The notes under the pieces: generated by a model
The model's input: the letters and a program-made list of their open reading frames with translations, nothing else
What the model was told of the DNA's origin: nothing
Database searches by the model: none
Position numbers and translations under genes: made by a program
DNA from: a virus
Virus record (IMG/VR): IMGVR_UViG_3300033149_000189
Span: 1-32,919 of that record
Direction: 5' to 3' (one strand)
DNA length: 32,919 nt
Shown: piece after piece, positions 17,559 to 26,002 of the stretch
Layout of the letters: each line of letters starts with the position of its first letter
Position numbering within the stretch: the stretch's first letter is position 1

Positions 17559-19037
17559 TTAGTCTTCGAATAATACGAAGTTGTTTGCACCCATAGTACA
17601 TACACATCTTTCTGATAAGAAGTGAACCTCCATAGCATCTAAGCTACTTGTAGCTGCACCACCTGCAGAACCTGTAATCCACGTTTTGTAACGTCTGTCT
17701 TCAGTTTCTGAAGCACGGTAACGTACGTGTAAGTATGGTCTTTTAGCGTTCTTACCAAGTACTTGGTCATATACAGATGTAGAACCTGCAGGAACCAATA
17801 AACCGTTGATGTGACCTGAAGACGCTCCTGTTGCGTTTCCTCCACGCATAGTTGGGTCGTTCAAGTATTTCCAATCAGTTTTGTAGAAGTCATATCCTCT
17901 ACGGAATCCTGAGAATCCTAAGTTAAGAGCCATTTCCTCATCGTTGTCAAATAGTCCGTAAGAAGAACCACCTGCACCATAAGAGTTCTGAGCTGCTAAC
18001 ATATCATCAATAGCAAATCCAAATTGTCTGTCAAGGAAAAGTACGTTCTCCTCGATAGCTCCTTGAGAATCTAAACGTCCAATAATAGTATCAAAATCAG
18101 CAAGAACATTTGGAATACCACCTGTCCATAAATTACCTCTTTCTCCTACAGTATAGAAAATACCTTCAGAACCTTTGTTACCATAGTTAGGGTTAATAGC
18201 ACCTGTTGCAGCACCTGAACCTGCTTCTGCAGGAACTGCCTCAACCATAGCGGTTTCAAGATAATCATCGAATCTCAAACGAGTTTCGTGCTCAGACTTC
18301 ATATACCATAAGTATCCTGATGCTCCGTTTTCAGTGGTTACTTCTACCCAACCGATTTGAGCCATATCAGAACCTGATACTGCATATTTGTCTTTGATAA
18401 TAATTGGTGAGTTCTCAAAGATGTAGTCATCAGACTCAAGAGAACCTTCCATTCCAACAGTTCCTTTCTTAAATTCAGAACCGTAGATAAAGATAGTAAC
18501 GTCAGCATTTCCAAGACCTGTACCTGCAGTTACAAGACCACCTGCTTCATAGAAAGCAACAGTAGCTTGAATAGGAGAAACAGTAAGGTCAACGTCAGTA
18601 ACGATACCTTTGTTCTCTCCTGAACCGTCATTTTGAATTACAACAACAGTCTGTCCTTCTCTCAAAGCGATACCACCTTGAGCAGAGAAAGGAACTTGTC
18701 CTGTAGTAGCCGTTCCTGCCGGAGCAGCCGGGTCATTAATTTGGAAAGTAGCCTCATCAGCGTTTACAAGTGCAGCACTACCAACTTGTGTGTACTTCAC
18801 GTGTAGTCTACCTTGCTCTGCCCATTTAACTAAGTCAGAGTTTGAAGGAAGCTCCGCTCCTACTAATCTTAAGAATGAACTAATTGTTCTGTTTCCATAA
18901 CGCTCAAATTCTTTTTCATAAGTATCAGGAAGATACTGATTCAAGAAATCAAAGTTTTGGATGTAGTTTGTTGCCAACGGCACCTGTTGTGCGGATGGCT
19001 GAAGGTCAAAACCGGGACCTGTAAAATTACCTGCCAT
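17559..19037 (-). CDS. Major capsid protein (492 aa)
   Basis: The segment from residues 36 to 82 (YLPDTYEKEFERYGNRTISS, then FLRLVGAELPSNSDLVKWAE) is a pattern I recognise from major capsid proteins of crAss-like and related Bacteroidota phages. Residues about 85-190 are Gly/Ala/Val-rich and beta-like and probably form an inserted surface domain. A segment with GFRRGYDFYKTDWKYLNDP (near residue 375) and a C-terminal beta region with ERCVCTMGANNFVLFED complete the protein. Length fits an HK97-fold subunit. The gene follows an acidic scaffold-like gene by 21 nt and precedes the head-tail joining genes, the usual place for a capsid gene. It lacks its own promoter box and has an A-rich leader. 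Confidence 0.85.
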   Translation of the reverse strand: MAGNFTGPGFDLQPSAQQVPLATNYIQNFDFLNQYLPDTYEKEFERYGNRTISSFLRLVGAELPSNSDLVKWAEQGRLHVKYTQVGSAALVNADEATFQINDPAAPAGTATTGQVPFSAQGGIALREGQTVVVIQNDGSGENKGIVTDVDLTVSPIQATVAFYEAGGLVTAGTGLGNADVTIFIYGSEFKKGTVGMEGSLESDDYIFENSPIIIKDKYAVSGSDMAQIGWVEVTTENGASGYLWYMKSEHETRLRFDDYLETAMVEAVPAEAGSGAATGAINPNYGNKGSEGIFYTVGERGNLWTGGIPNVLADFDTIIGRLDSQGAIEENVLFLDRQFGFAIDDMLAAQNSYGAGGSSYGLFDNDEEMALNLGFSGFRRGYDFYKTDWKYLNDPTMRGGNATGASSGHINGLLVPAGSTSVYDQVLGKNAKRPYLHVRYRASETEDRRYKTWITGSAGGAATSSLDAMEVHFLSERCVCTMGANNFVLFED

Positions 19038-19058
19038 TTTTTTAATTTTTTAAATTGT

Positions 19059-20162
19059 TTACTTTTTATTACTTTTAATCTTTAAGCCTCTGCTACTTGG
19101 CGTAGACACAGACCTGAATTGCAACCCATCCTTACTTCTTGCCACTTGAGGTGTCTTACGTTCTGTCATTTGGACATTTTTCATTTTACGTGTAACATTC
19201 TCTGTAGCATCTGATTTGCCTTGCTCATAAAAGAACGTAGCAAATCTTTCAGGATTCATTGCGATGGCTAATGCCCTGTGATATCCCGCAGCATCATTAA
19301 TCAACCCTGTTTCTTTATCAATAAACTTTTTTACAAAAGATGATGAATCTAACTGAGTCTCTTTCATTTTGCTCGAATCACCCGGATTAAAAGTCAAAGT
19401 AGCATCTCCAATCTTGAAATCAAAACCTTTGAAATCTGAAAATACCTCGTTGGTTTTTTCAATAAACCAATCTCTTTTCCTTTTTACTTCCTCTTGGTTA
19501 CTTTTAGCCGTAGCCAAGTATTGCTTATACTCGTCAATTTCTTTCTGTTGCTCTTCAGAAATTCCAACCGTGCTTGACTCAAGGGGTTGTTTGTACATTT
19601 CCTTTTGCTCGTTAAAAAACTTTTTAGCTTTAGCAATAACTTTTTTCTTTGCCAACTTAATTTTCTTAATATCTTTTTCCTCGTCAAGTTCTTCATCGTA
19701 TCTGTAGTCATCCATCAGGACATCCACGTCATCCGAATCCATAGCCTCGCCTGTAGCAATAAGATATTCAGATAATAGTTGGTCTTCTTCCATCGAAGAG
19801 AAGTCCGTGTTTAATTTCATATAATCGGACATCCCCCTTCCGGTAGATTTTTTATATTCAAAATAAGCCTTTACATCTTCAGGCAATTCTTCATTACTTT
19901 CTTTAGTATCAAAGATTTGGTCTACAGATGTAAAATCTTTTTCGTATCTGTTTTTAATAAATGAAAGAACGTCTTCCTCTTTTAACTCAGAGGATTTAAT
20001 TTCTTCTTGAGGTTGTTGCTCAACTTCTACACTCGGTTCACTTTCAACTTTTACAGTTTCAGTTCCCTGTACTTCTTGCTCGTGCTTATCAAGCAATTCC
20101 TGTTCAATTTGTTGAGTTGATTTTTCTTCAACCGCCTCAACTGCTTTTACTTTAATTTCCAT
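19059..20162 (-). CDS. Putative scaffolding protein (367 aa)
   Basis: The protein is very rich in Glu, Lys, Asp and Gln and is predicted mostly helical. Residues 1-70 are acidic with Gln/Glu repeats (EEKSTQQIEQELLDKHEQEV). Residues about 75-175 hold a helical domain (EDVLSFIKNRYEKDFTSVDQ). Residues 165-245 look like a coiled coil (LAKKKVIAKAKKFFNEQKEM). The C-terminus is basic and Ser/Arg/Lys-rich (SSRGLKIKSNKK), as in scaffolds that bind the capsid through a basic tail. It lies directly before the major capsid gene, the usual place for a scaffold. A TAACTTTG promoter box lies 15 nt before the ATG. No protease motif is visible. The role is inferred. Confidence 0.65.
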   Translation of the reverse strand: MEIKVKAVEAVEEKSTQQIEQELLDKHEQEVQGTETVKVESEPSVEVEQQPQEEIKSSELKEEDVLSFIKNRYEKDFTSVDQIFDTKESNEELPEDVKAYFEYKKSTGRGMSDYMKLNTDFSSMEEDQLLSEYLIATGEAMDSDDVDVLMDDYRYDEELDEEKDIKKIKLAKKKVIAKAKKFFNEQKEMYKQPLESSTVGISEEQQKEIDEYKQYLATAKSNQEEVKRKRDWFIEKTNEVFSDFKGFDFKIGDATLTFNPGDSSKMKETQLDSSSFVKKFIDKETGLINDAAGYHRALAIAMNPERFATFFYEQGKSDATENVTRKMKNVQMTERKTPQVARSKDGLQFRSVSTPSSRGLKIKSNKK

Positions 20163-20177
20163 TTGATTTAATTTTTA

Positions 20178-20185
20178 CAAAGTTA
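20178..20185 (-). promoter_or_regulatory. Bacteroidota-type -7 promoter box (TAACTTTG)
   Basis: The minus strand reads TAACTTTG, matching TAnnTTTG, 15 nt before the ATG of the scaffold-like gene. A TTG lies 16 nt further upstream, a little close for the -33 box. It would boost scaffold and capsid mRNA over that of the portal and terminase. Confidence 0.55.
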
Positions 20186-20213
20186 ATAATAAAATTTTGT
20201 TCAATTTATTCGG

Positions 20214-22649
20214 TTATCTTGGGGAAAACTCGGCTAAATCAAAACCATCTAAACTATCTTCATTTGATTCGAATATTTGCGGTGGCAAATTATTCTTACG
20301 TTGATTTATTAATTTAGATTGCTGCGTATTCTGTTGGTCGATACGAGCAGCTTTAGCATCTTCTCTTTGAGTCTCTCTTTGCTGAAGTGCAGTCTCAGAA
20401 ATATTTCTAAGTTGCTGATTATAATTAAACTCTTCAGCCATTAATTGACTCTTAAGCTCTGCTTCATTTTTCATCTTTTCTATTTCAAAAGCAATCTCAG
20501 CTTGTTTCAATTGCATTTTGCCTTGAAGTTCAGCTTGTTGTTTTTGTAAAGCTAATTGAGCTGCCATCTCTTGAGACTTCAAGTTTTGTTGTGCAGTCAT
20601 AGCTTGTTTCTGCATAGCCATTTTCTCTTCTCTATCCTGCTTCTGTTTTCTTTTCAGTTTAAGAAGTTGGTTTGCAAGTTTAATATTTTTTATCTCTCTA
20701 ATATCAATAGCATCTTCAAGATTAATATCCTGTTTAGATAAAGCCATCTGAATGTTTTGTTCAAGTTTAGCTTTCTCTTCTTCATCAGGTGCAACCTCTA
20801 AGAATATACCAAAGTCATAAATGTATAAATCTGAAATCTCATTCAGAATACTTACATTGTACTTACCTATCTTATTAGCGAAGTCATCTTTGAAATCTGC
20901 GTATTCAAGAATATCTGCAACCCTATAAGTTAATGCTTCAGATAAACTTCTAAATATATAAAGACTTCCATCCAATATATGACGAGTTGCTACGTTAGAA
21001 TTTAATGCAGCAAGTTTCTGTAAACCAACTAATGAATCAGGGTCAGGCATACTACCGTCTCTTGCTTCATTAAGACCTGTTACAGTTCTAATCATATTTA
21101 GATAATAGTTATAATTACTGATAAGCATCTGTGATTTAGATGCTCCTGAGTTAGATGTCAATTGAGTAATCGGTACTCTTGCATTATTAAAATCTCCATC
21201 CTGAGTATAAGACCTACCAATAACAGAACCTGTTTGGAAATAAAGTCTTAATGCATCTTCAGGATTGTAAGCATTACCTGTACCTAAATCAACTTCATTT
21301 AGTCCATCGGCATCAATGTATACACCATCAGGAACTACACGTGAAATAACTTGTTGTAATTTTAAGTGAGTCATCTGAATCAAATCAGCAAAAGGAATCA
21401 TTCTTCTAACTAAAGATTCAATTACTCCTTTGTACATTCTTGGTGCTACTGCTACGTAGTTAGGTAATGCGTGTTGGCTTGTAGATTTTGGTCTTACCAT
21501 ATTCTTTGCAAGTTCCCACTTTAAAAGAATATTAGTTCCCATAACCATTACACCATCATACCAAACATCAATAGTCTTTTCAAACTTCTCAAACTTTCCT
21601 TCTTCCATTACTTCAACCGGTGGGTCAAATTGGTCATCTTTTTCAATAACCTTACTACCACCTGTTGCCATTACTTTTTTCTTATAGACCATCTTTTTAG
21701 TGGTCTTGTAATTAAAGTACATTAATGTAACTGTGTCTCTATAAAAAATATCATTCTCATAGAACTGAGCAACATTATAATAATCGTACCACGATTGACT
21801 GTACTTAGATATCTCTTCTAAATCTTCATTGGTTAATGAAGGGTCAATCTTTTTACAATCAATAATAGGAACTGTTTTAATTTCTCCCCAATAAAAACAA
21901 TCTTTAAAGTGAGGGTCTTCTGTATAGCTATAGACAATATTAGCAGGGTCAACATAAGAAACTTGTACACCTGCTCCGGGTAGAAACTCGTGCTTTGCAA
22001 CACCTATTCCTAAAACAGTTAAGTCGTAATCAAATTGTTTACGTAAATCTAAATAATGATTCTCTTCGAGTATAGTATTAATAGCTTCTTCTTCAGCAAT
22101 CTCAATAGCAGGTTTGTAGTTTAACTGCATATATAAAGATAATTCCTCATCAGTTTGAGGAAGTTCATCAGAAGGCATAACAAATGGGTCAACCCCACCT
22201 TTCTTTTGAATTATTTCTAACATAGGTTTAGCAGCCATCTGTCCCTCTATCATATCTTGATACTTAGAACGTTTGGCTTGTGACATAGCATCTTGTGCAT
22301 ATGCCTTTACTTTAAACAACCTATCTGCCATTCCGTTAACAACAATGTCAACAAACTTTGGTATAACAGGGACAGGGGTCCAATCTAAATTTAAGTAACT
22401 TAAATCTCCATCAATTGCTAATTCATTCTTATATTTGCCAATGGATTGTTCACCCCTTGCGTATAATCTTAACCTATGAAACTCTCTCCATTGGTCGTAG
22501 TATCTGCAACCATTCCCATCTTTTTTAAACCATTCATATTGTATTGCTTGACCTATTTGTAGACCAAACTCATCGGTAGCCTTTTCTGCATCCGAAACGA
22601 ATTGGCTTGGGAACCCTGCAGATGTAATATTTATTTTTACATCTTTCAT
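20214..22649 (-). CDS. Portal protein (811 aa)
   Basis: The portal ring at the capsid vertex is the DNA gate and packaging platform. The N-terminal region includes WREFHRLRLYARGEQSIGKY and LNLDWTPVPVIPKFVDIVVN, a pattern I recognise from portals of crAss-like and Bacteroidota podoviruses. Residues about 640-790 are a long Gln/Lys/Glu/Ala coiled coil (ALQKQQAELQGKMQLKQAEI), fitting a C-terminal barrel like that of P22. The end reads FESNEDSLDGFDLAEFSPR. The ATG overlaps the terminase stop by 4 nt (ATGA), so the two genes are translationally coupled. A TAACTTTG box inside the terminase gene (22690-22697) could add a promoter. Position between terminase and scaffold supports the call. Confidence 0.85.
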   Translation of the reverse strand: MKDVKINITSAGFPSQFVSDAEKATDEFGLQIGQAIQYEWFKKDGNGCRYYDQWREFHRLRLYARGEQSIGKYKNELAIDGDLSYLNLDWTPVPVIPKFVDIVVNGMADRLFKVKAYAQDAMSQAKRSKYQDMIEGQMAAKPMLEIIQKKGGVDPFVMPSDELPQTDEELSLYMQLNYKPAIEIAEEEAINTILEENHYLDLRKQFDYDLTVLGIGVAKHEFLPGAGVQVSYVDPANIVYSYTEDPHFKDCFYWGEIKTVPIIDCKKIDPSLTNEDLEEISKYSQSWYDYYNVAQFYENDIFYRDTVTLMYFNYKTTKKMVYKKKVMATGGSKVIEKDDQFDPPVEVMEEGKFEKFEKTIDVWYDGVMVMGTNILLKWELAKNMVRPKSTSQHALPNYVAVAPRMYKGVIESLVRRMIPFADLIQMTHLKLQQVISRVVPDGVYIDADGLNEVDLGTGNAYNPEDALRLYFQTGSVIGRSYTQDGDFNNARVPITQLTSNSGASKSQMLISNYNYYLNMIRTVTGLNEARDGSMPDPDSLVGLQKLAALNSNVATRHILDGSLYIFRSLSEALTYRVADILEYADFKDDFANKIGKYNVSILNEISDLYIYDFGIFLEVAPDEEEKAKLEQNIQMALSKQDINLEDAIDIREIKNIKLANQLLKLKRKQKQDREEKMAMQKQAMTAQQNLKSQEMAAQLALQKQQAELQGKMQLKQAEIAFEIEKMKNEAELKSQLMAEEFNYNQQLRNISETALQQRETQREDAKAARIDQQNTQQSKLINQRKNNLPPQIFESNEDSLDGFDLAEFSPR

Positions 22650-24880
22650 CTAATTATCTGACTTAAGTTGCCTTTATTGCTATACCTTGCAAAGTTAATC
22701 AATATTCTTGATTCTTTTCTTTCAGGTTGGTACAAGTGTTTTTGACAAGCCATAATAGCTAATCCTGAACTAATTGACGCATCATACTTAGTTCTGTTAC
22801 TTATATCAAACCTTGCCCAATCCTCAAGAGTCCTGTTAAAAGGCATTGTATTCATATCTCCTTCTTCAGTTTTTAAACCAACGTGTTTCTCTATAAATGA
22901 TTCAATAGCAGCAGCGTGAGCTTGTTTAACATCCTCACTCGAGTTGGGTATACCCCCTAACTCTCTTTCTGTTTTTGAAAGTTTAGTAAACACTTTGTCG
23001 GGTCTATTCATACAATAACCTCTATACCCTCTGTTTTTAAAATGGTATAATAATCTTGGCTTGTTATTTTCAATTAATATTGGCATACCATAAAATACAC
23101 ACGCCATCAAAACATCTTCAAAAAATATTTCTGCAGTTTGTGGTCTTGCGATATACTCTAAAAAAAACTCATTACTTGGTGCTTCTTCCATACTAAATTT
23201 AGTTAGTCCGTGTAATGCACCATTAGAGCCTTTGCCTCCTACTGTTCCTGATATGTCATATGAGTCACAACCGAAAGCTCCTATATGTTCATTTCCGGGA
23301 TATCTAATCCCGTTCTTTGTTTTTATATTGTTCTGTAAATTAATGTTGGGTACCCACGTAATTAAAAACCTTCCTCTTTTGTCAGGGGAAAATAAAACCT
23401 TCGAATCTTTTATTCCGTCCTTCCAACTAAAAGAACCACGTGTAACATATTGGTCCGTAATCATTCCGTCATTATAATCTATCTGCTGATATATCTTTGT
23501 CAGATTAAATAATGATTGTTTGCTTTCATCTCTAAATGCGTGAGACTCTGTTCTTGGAAACTGTCTATAATATTCATTCAAAGCATCAGCATCATTCTTT
23601 AATGATTCAACTTCATTCTCCCAATACTCAATAGCACCCATAGATATAGTTTCATTGTCTATACCTAAAACTTTTACAGTAGGTGTGTCTAAAACAGGAT
23701 TGCCATATCTATCTATGAATCCTTCCATATTCCATTCCATAGGAATAAATAGTGAATATAAACCACTTTTTGTTTGACCGTTTGAGTTACGTTTAGTAAC
23801 ATCTGAGTCATAATACAATTGCTTAAAATTATCCCCACCCTTTGCTAATGCATTGGATGTTGAACCCATCATACACTTACCTATAATCTTGCTACCTAAA
23901 CGTAAACAAGTTTTAGTTACACGCCAATTGTTTAATATATTATTTGGCTTTAGCCATTTTCCACTTTCATCGTGAACTAATAATAATAACTTTTCACCAT
24001 CATAACTGTTGTCATCCGTATTCTTCCAATCAATAGTAGTATCTAATCCTTGTATCTCTTCATCATCAGAGTCATACATATTCTTTTTAGTAATCTTAGA
24101 TGCCGGTACACGATAAGCTAATTCTGTTTTTGGTTTATCCATACCATCCATAATCGGTTTGAAAAAGAACGGTAGCCTACTATTTATTGGTACTACTTTA
24201 TCAGTAAACATTTTCTTTGCATCCGAACCCGTCTTTGAAAGTATTCCAACTCTTGAATCTTTTGCGAGTGTACCCGTGTTCACACATTCTGATGATGACA
24301 TAAAAGAAAATCCTGAACGTCTAATCTTTAAATATATCATTCCAAAACTTCTTTTGTCAGCTTTACAAGCCTCCCAAAAAATATACAACAATCTATTAGC
24401 TTCTCTATAGTCAGGATAACCAACATCAATATTAGTCCACTGTAGATACATATAGTGAGCACCTGTTATGTAAGTGGGGATACCGTTGTTCATAAACCAA
24501 CACCCATCTTCTCTATAATCAAACTCTTGCTCAATGTAATCAACCCATCTGCTTTTAAATTCAGAAGGCATATCATTCCATTGAAATATAGATTGAATCT
24601 TTGATAATTGTTTGGGTAACTCTCGTCTCTCCCAATACTGTTTGCTTTTATCTGAGTGTCTTTGAAGACACTCTTTAGGTGTTTTAGGTAGTGCAATCTT
24701 TAAACCTGATATCTCAATGACATCACCGATTTGTCCTGTCTTAGATATAACAACTACATCATACTTTTCATCGTAACCATAAATCCAAGACTTATTACGA
24801 TTCTTATTACTAAGTACGTTTTTAGGTACGTAATTATTTAGTACTCTATATAGTTCGCTATTTAGACCTTCTTTCTGCAA
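22646..24880 (-). CDS. terL: Terminase large subunit (744 aa, TTG start)
   Basis: The packaging motor ATPase and nuclease. Residues 83-175 carry the block YWERRELPKQLSKI and NNGIPTYITGAHYMYLQWTN, typical of large terminases of crAss-like and related phages. The Walker A position holds IRRSGFSF (186-193) rather than a canonical GxGKS/T loop. A Walker B motif follows at LLLLVHDE (298-305; D304, E305). A probable motif C lies at CMMGST (336-341). The RNase H-like nuclease starts near GAFGCDSYD (534-542) and includes an acidic ILIEN (601-605). The frame has no ATG near its N-terminus. TTG at 24880 is the best start and overlaps the upstream 92-aa gene by 23 nt, so initiation probably depends on coupling. 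One copy of the palindrome lies within codons for ECLQRHS. Confidence 0.88.
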   Translation of the reverse strand: MQKEGLNSELYRVLNNYVPKNVLSNKNRNKSWIYGYDEKYDVVVISKTGQIGDVIEISGLKIALPKTPKECLQRHSDKSKQYWERRELPKQLSKIQSIFQWNDMPSEFKSRWVDYIEQEFDYREDGCWFMNNGIPTYITGAHYMYLQWTNIDVGYPDYREANRLLYIFWEACKADKRSFGMIYLKIRRSGFSFMSSSECVNTGTLAKDSRVGILSKTGSDAKKMFTDKVVPINSRLPFFFKPIMDGMDKPKTELAYRVPASKITKKNMYDSDDEEIQGLDTTIDWKNTDDNSYDGEKLLLLVHDESGKWLKPNNILNNWRVTKTCLRLGSKIIGKCMMGSTSNALAKGGDNFKQLYYDSDVTKRNSNGQTKSGLYSLFIPMEWNMEGFIDRYGNPVLDTPTVKVLGIDNETISMGAIEYWENEVESLKNDADALNEYYRQFPRTESHAFRDESKQSLFNLTKIYQQIDYNDGMITDQYVTRGSFSWKDGIKDSKVLFSPDKRGRFLITWVPNINLQNNIKTKNGIRYPGNEHIGAFGCDSYDISGTVGGKGSNGALHGLTKFSMEEAPSNEFFLEYIARPQTAEIFFEDVLMACVFYGMPILIENNKPRLLYHFKNRGYRGYCMNRPDKVFTKLSKTERELGGIPNSSEDVKQAHAAAIESFIEKHVGLKTEEGDMNTMPFNRTLEDWARFDISNRTKYDASISSGLAIMACQKHLYQPERKESRILINFARYSNKGNLSQIIR
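24655..24672. repeat. 18-bp palindrome, copy 4 of 4 (inside terL)
   Basis: The plus strand reads AGTGTCTTTGAAGACACT, extended by G and C to a 20-nt palindrome (24654-24673). In the terL frame it encodes E-C-L-Q-R-H-S. The reading frame differs from that of copy 1, so protein homology does not explain the match. Confidence 0.92.
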
Positions 24881-25136
24881 ATCCTTGTTTAGTATCTATT
24901 TTTGTATTAGGTGTTATTTCAGCAAGAGCCTCACGTTCTTCCTCAACACGTTTCAATATTTCAAATGCATCAAAGATTGCTAACTTCTTTGTAGCTGCTG
25001 CATTCTTTAATCTGTCTGCAGCCAAGTCATCTTCAGGGTCAGGTTTAATAATTTTTTCTTTAGCAACTTTTATTAATTGTTCTACTGCCTGATGACCTGC
25101 TTCTATAATTTTTAATTTGATTTCTTTACTATTCAT
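24858..25136 (-). CDS. Possible terminase small subunit (92 aa)
   Basis: This is a short, mainly helical, charged protein (MNSKEIKLKIIEAGHQAVEQ, then ADRLKNAAATKKLAIFDAFE). It has no membrane segment or signal peptide. It overlaps the start of terL by 23 nt. I recall similar proteins directly upstream of terL in uncultured marine Bacteroidota phages. Size, helicity and position suggest a small terminase subunit that recognises phage DNA, but no helix-turn-helix is evident, so the call rests on position. It could instead be a head-assembly factor. Its ATG overlaps the upstream stop by 4 nt. Confidence 0.5.
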   Translation of the reverse strand: MNSKEIKLKIIEAGHQAVEQLIKVAKEKIIKPDPEDDLAADRLKNAAATKKLAIFDAFEILKRVEEEREALAEITPNTKIDTKQGFAERRSK

Positions 25137-25696
25137 AATACTAATGTAATTGAATGGTCATACATTCTATAGAGAGTTTCACCATCAACATTAAATTTAT
25201 ATTCTTGAAAAGGTTTGTAACAAACTGTATCTCCTATCTCAACACCCTTGCTTTTTAAATAATCATTCACGATTACAACTTCACCCATTAAAGGTTCTTT
25301 TGTGAATGGCTTGAATATATAACTATCTTTAACAGGGATGGGTTTAACAAAACAATACCTATCGTATCCATACCACTTATCATCTTTCTTGTAAGCAAAA
25401 AATTGGTCGGGGTCTAAAAAGAAAATGTTTTCTTTTAGAAAACTCTTACCGCTTCTTCTACGTCCTTTCATATCATTGTAAAATTTAAAGACGTTATGAT
25501 GAACTAATAATGTATCTCCTTTCTCAATAGGACCACAATAATTAAGAGGTGTCTCAAGAACTATTGCTTCTCTATTTGAGGTAGATGCATCTTCTTCAGA
25601 GGTGCTTGTTATAAAATCAATACCTCCTATATTTTTTATGTTATCGTATCTCCTATTATTTTTAGGTTCTACAATGAATTGATAAATAGACTTCAT
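25133..25696 (-). CDS. Tandem GroES-like co-chaperonin-type protein (187 aa)
   Basis: The sequence reads as two GroES-like units. Unit A (about 5-71) has FIVEPKNN, then NIGGIDFI, NREAIVLETPL and IEKGDTLLVHHNVF. Unit B (about 114-187) has YCFVKPI, MGEVVIVND, VEIGDTVCYKPF and GETLYRMYDHSITLVL. Both follow the GroES order: IVKP, GG or loop segment, GEVLAVG-like strand, VKxGDxVxF, and in unit B the closing EEYLxMxExDILxIV-like strand. Residues 72-113 form an insertion. Phages such as T4 (gp31) encode their own GroES so that the host GroEL folds the capsid protein, and the position two genes before terL fits a capsid-folding role. The assignment is mine from pattern and needs a structure comparison. 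It has 4-nt and 1-nt overlaps with its neighbours. Confidence 0.55.
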   Translation of the reverse strand: MKSIYQFIVEPKNNRRYDNIKNIGGIDFITSTSEEDASTSNREAIVLETPLNYCGPIEKGDTLLVHHNVFKFYNDMKGRRRSGKSFLKENIFFLDPDQFFAYKKDDKWYGYDRYCFVKPIPVKDSYIFKPFTKEPLMGEVVIVNDYLKSKGVEIGDTVCYKPFQEYKFNVDGETLYRMYDHSITLVL

Positions 25697-25920
25697 TAAA
25701 AATTTATATTGTACTCAATGGATATAGGCATAGTGGATGTAAACTCTTTCCACAAGACAACCTCGTCATTCTTTTCAATCCAAATTTTTATTGAGTTAGA
25801 TTCTCTATAGTGCTTTATTAAATGAATAGTGTAGTTTGAATTTAACACTTCTTGTCCAACAAGATAGTGCATAGCTCCGCCTTTGTAGTCAGGACCTATT
25901 GAGATTTTCCTTATGTCCAT
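25696..25920 (-). CDS. Small protein of unknown function, first gene of the packaging unit (74 aa)
   Basis: I place the start at the ATG at 25920, giving 74 aa beginning MDIRKISIGPDYKGGAMHYL. A longer frame from a GTG at 26010 would run through the terminator and promoter and is rejected. The protein has beta-like segments (EVLNSNYTIHLIKHYRESNS, then IKIWIEKNDEVVLWKEF) and no membrane segment. I recognise no family. It opens the transcription unit of GroES-like protein, terminase, portal, scaffold and capsid, with a TATCTTTG box 22 nt before the start and a 1-nt overlap with the next gene. Confidence 0.6.
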   Translation of the reverse strand: MDIRKISIGPDYKGGAMHYLVGQEVLNSNYTIHLIKHYRESNSIKIWIEKNDEVVLWKEFTSTMPISIEYNINF

Positions 25921-25942
25921 TTTTAGTTTATTTAATTTATAA

Positions 25943-25950
25943 CAAAGATA
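25943..25950 (-). promoter_or_regulatory. Bacteroidota-type -7 promoter box (TATCTTTG)
   Basis: The minus strand reads TATCTTTG, 22 nt before the ATG at 25920 and only 2 nt after the terminator T-tract. It is the likely promoter of the packaging and capsid unit. The -33 region lies in the terminator hairpin, and no TTTG is seen there. Confidence 0.65.
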
Positions 25951-25952
25951 GT

Positions 25953-25981
25953 AAAAAAAAATACCCCTATAAAGGAGTATT
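25953..25981 (-). terminator. Rho-independent terminator before the packaging unit
   Basis: On the minus strand AATACTCC pairs with GGGGTATT (one G-U pair; plus 25960-25967 with 25974-25981) around a 6-nt loop, followed directly by a run of about eight or nine T (plus A-run 25953-25961). It ends the transcript that includes the 334-aa gene and the repeat region. Confidence 0.8.
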
Positions 25982-26002
25982 CTTTTAATACGAGAGGGCA
26001 AG

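Noticed and set aside
22690-22697. TAACTTTG box inside terL as the portal promoter
   Set aside because: It matches the -7 pattern but lies in coding sequence, 40 nt from the portal ATG, and the two genes are already coupled by an ATGA overlap. It is mentioned only in the portal entry.
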